This document shows, piece after piece, positions 63,502 to 64,000 of a stretch of 64,000 nucleotides of DNA. Both the position numbers and the translations under genes were made by a program. Source of the DNA: Pseudomonas californiensis (lineage in GTDB: Bacteria; Pseudomonadota; Gammaproteobacteria; Pseudomonadales; Pseudomonadaceae); assembly GCF_021147775.1 (NCBI RefSeq), contig NZ_JAGTPK010000006.1:62001-126000 (forward strand), read 5' to 3'. How positions within the stretch are numbered: position 1 is the stretch's first letter; each line of letters begins with the position of its first letter. The notes under the pieces were generated by a model. That model made no database searches and had not been told where the DNA came from. It worked only from the letters and a program-made list of their open reading frames with translations.

Positions 63502-64000
63502 TTAGTGATGAACCAAGGGGTCGAGCGCGCTGGCGTCGTGACTTAACCAACTGACCGGAACCGTATGGCCAGCCAACCAGTCGTCTTGCATATCAGCGAT
63601 GGGAACTTTGGCAGTGAAAGCCTGATGACCCGCCACGTTGAGCCGTACGCGGACGTGATCACCCAGGTAGATCAGTTCCTCGATCCGTCCCGGCAGGCTA
63701 TTGCCAGAAGGCCTGTCCAACGCGACGCGTTCAGGGCGAATGGACAACGACGTGGATTCACCAGCACGTAAAGCGGTGCTTGAGCGCGCGCCCACCTCAG
63801 TACCATCTACAAGGCGTATGCGACACTCAGCACCGGCAACCGACACCACAGTGCCGGGGAGCGCGTTGTTTTCACCAATGAAGTGGGCAACAAAGGAGTT
63901 GCTGGGGTTTTCGTAGAGTGCCTTTGGGGTGTCGATTTGTTGAATCACACCATCATTGAATACGGCCACTCGATCAGAAAGCGTCAGCGCTTCCGCCTGG
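63502..64000 (-). CDS. Polyamine-type ABC transporter ATPase, PotA-like (C-terminal part)
   Basis: The minus-strand frame is open to the window end, so the gene continues outside. What is visible starts at the D-loop/H-loop region (QAEALTLSDRVAVFNDG), then QIDTPKALYENPSNSFVAHF and a C-terminal TOBE-like domain (GAECRIRLVDGTEVG, SIRPERVAL). Walker A and B lie beyond the window. It is the first gene of the pot-like operon and is 38 nt from the binding-protein gene. Confidence 0.9.
   Translation of the reverse strand, partial: QAEALTLSDRVAVFNDGVIQQIDTPKALYENPSNSFVAHFIGENNALPGTVVSVAGAECRIRLVDGTEVGARSSTALRAGESTSLSIRPERVALDRPSGNSLPGRIEELIYLGDHVRVRLNVAGHQAFTAKVPIADMQDDWLAGHTVPVSWLSHDASALDPLVHH

Noticed and set aside
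1..64000. CRISPR arrays, tRNA or rRNA genes, insertion sequences, integrase or attachment sites
   Set aside because: None seen by reading: no regularly spaced repeats, no cloverleaf or rRNA-like stretches and no transposase-like frames were recognised.

Overview
This 64 kb window looks like a piece of a Pseudomonas chromosome, most likely from the P. syringae group. That is inferred from the GC-rich Pseudomonas-style coding, the AGGAG-type ribosome binding sites, the fused urease gamma/beta subunit and the mix of transporter-linked catabolic cassettes. I could run no database search, so the species is not proven. No rRNA, tRNA, CRISPR array, phage or insertion sequence was seen. The window is densely packed with accessory metabolic operons.

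Layout. (1) 1-8.2 kb: the start of a small minus-strand gene, a cytochrome bo quinol oxidase operon cyoABCD without cyoE, then a DUF2934 protein, two ferritin-like proteins and a small hypothetical gene. (2) 8.3-14.3 kb, minus strand: a FadR-type GntR regulator, an amino-acid ABC transporter and a gamma-glutamyltransferase, apparently one uptake-and-cleavage unit, then a truncated-looking PAS protein. (3) 14.5-22.4 kb: an aldehyde dehydrogenase facing two amidases, an MFS transporter, a SphA-type outer-membrane protein and an AraC regulator. (4) 22.6-35.0 kb: amiC-amiR-like regulators divergent from a large urea operon, urtABCDE-ureE-ureF-ureAB-ureC-ureG-ureD. The urtA leader carries a canonical sigma-54 promoter, two hairpins whose hexaloops fit the ANTAR-binding rule, and a strong intrinsic terminator that overlaps the second hairpin. 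This suggests nitrogen control plus ligand-induced antitermination. (5) 35.1-37.6 kb: a Rossmann reductase with an Rrf2 regulator that share similar operator-like dyads, and an orphan sulfonate-type binding protein.

(6) 37.6-47.5 kb: a sugar or polyol locus with an FGGY kinase, a split transketolase, an RbsABC-type transporter, two short-chain dehydrogenases and a SorC regulator. Two near-identical AT-rich dyads lie in the divergent promoter region. (7) 47.5-48.7 kb: a small acidic protein and an MFS gene with a large internal deletion. (8) 48.7-53.9 kb: a GntR/UTRA regulator divergent from a FrlB-like deglycase, a PfkB kinase and a polar amino-acid transporter without its ATPase, proposed to use fructosyl-amino acids (Amadori compounds). 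(9) 54.0-64.0 kb: an unusually long RmuC, an IclR remnant, a GntR regulator divergent from a class III aminotransferase, and a minus-strand operon with a polyamine-type transporter (potA-like gene cut by the window end) and etfBA.

Overall, most blocks pair an ABC importer with one or two enzymes and a local regulator, which fits scavenging of plant-derived nitrogen and carbon compounds. The strongest candidate for something little described is the urea operon leader and its proposed AmiC/AmiR-type antitermination switch.
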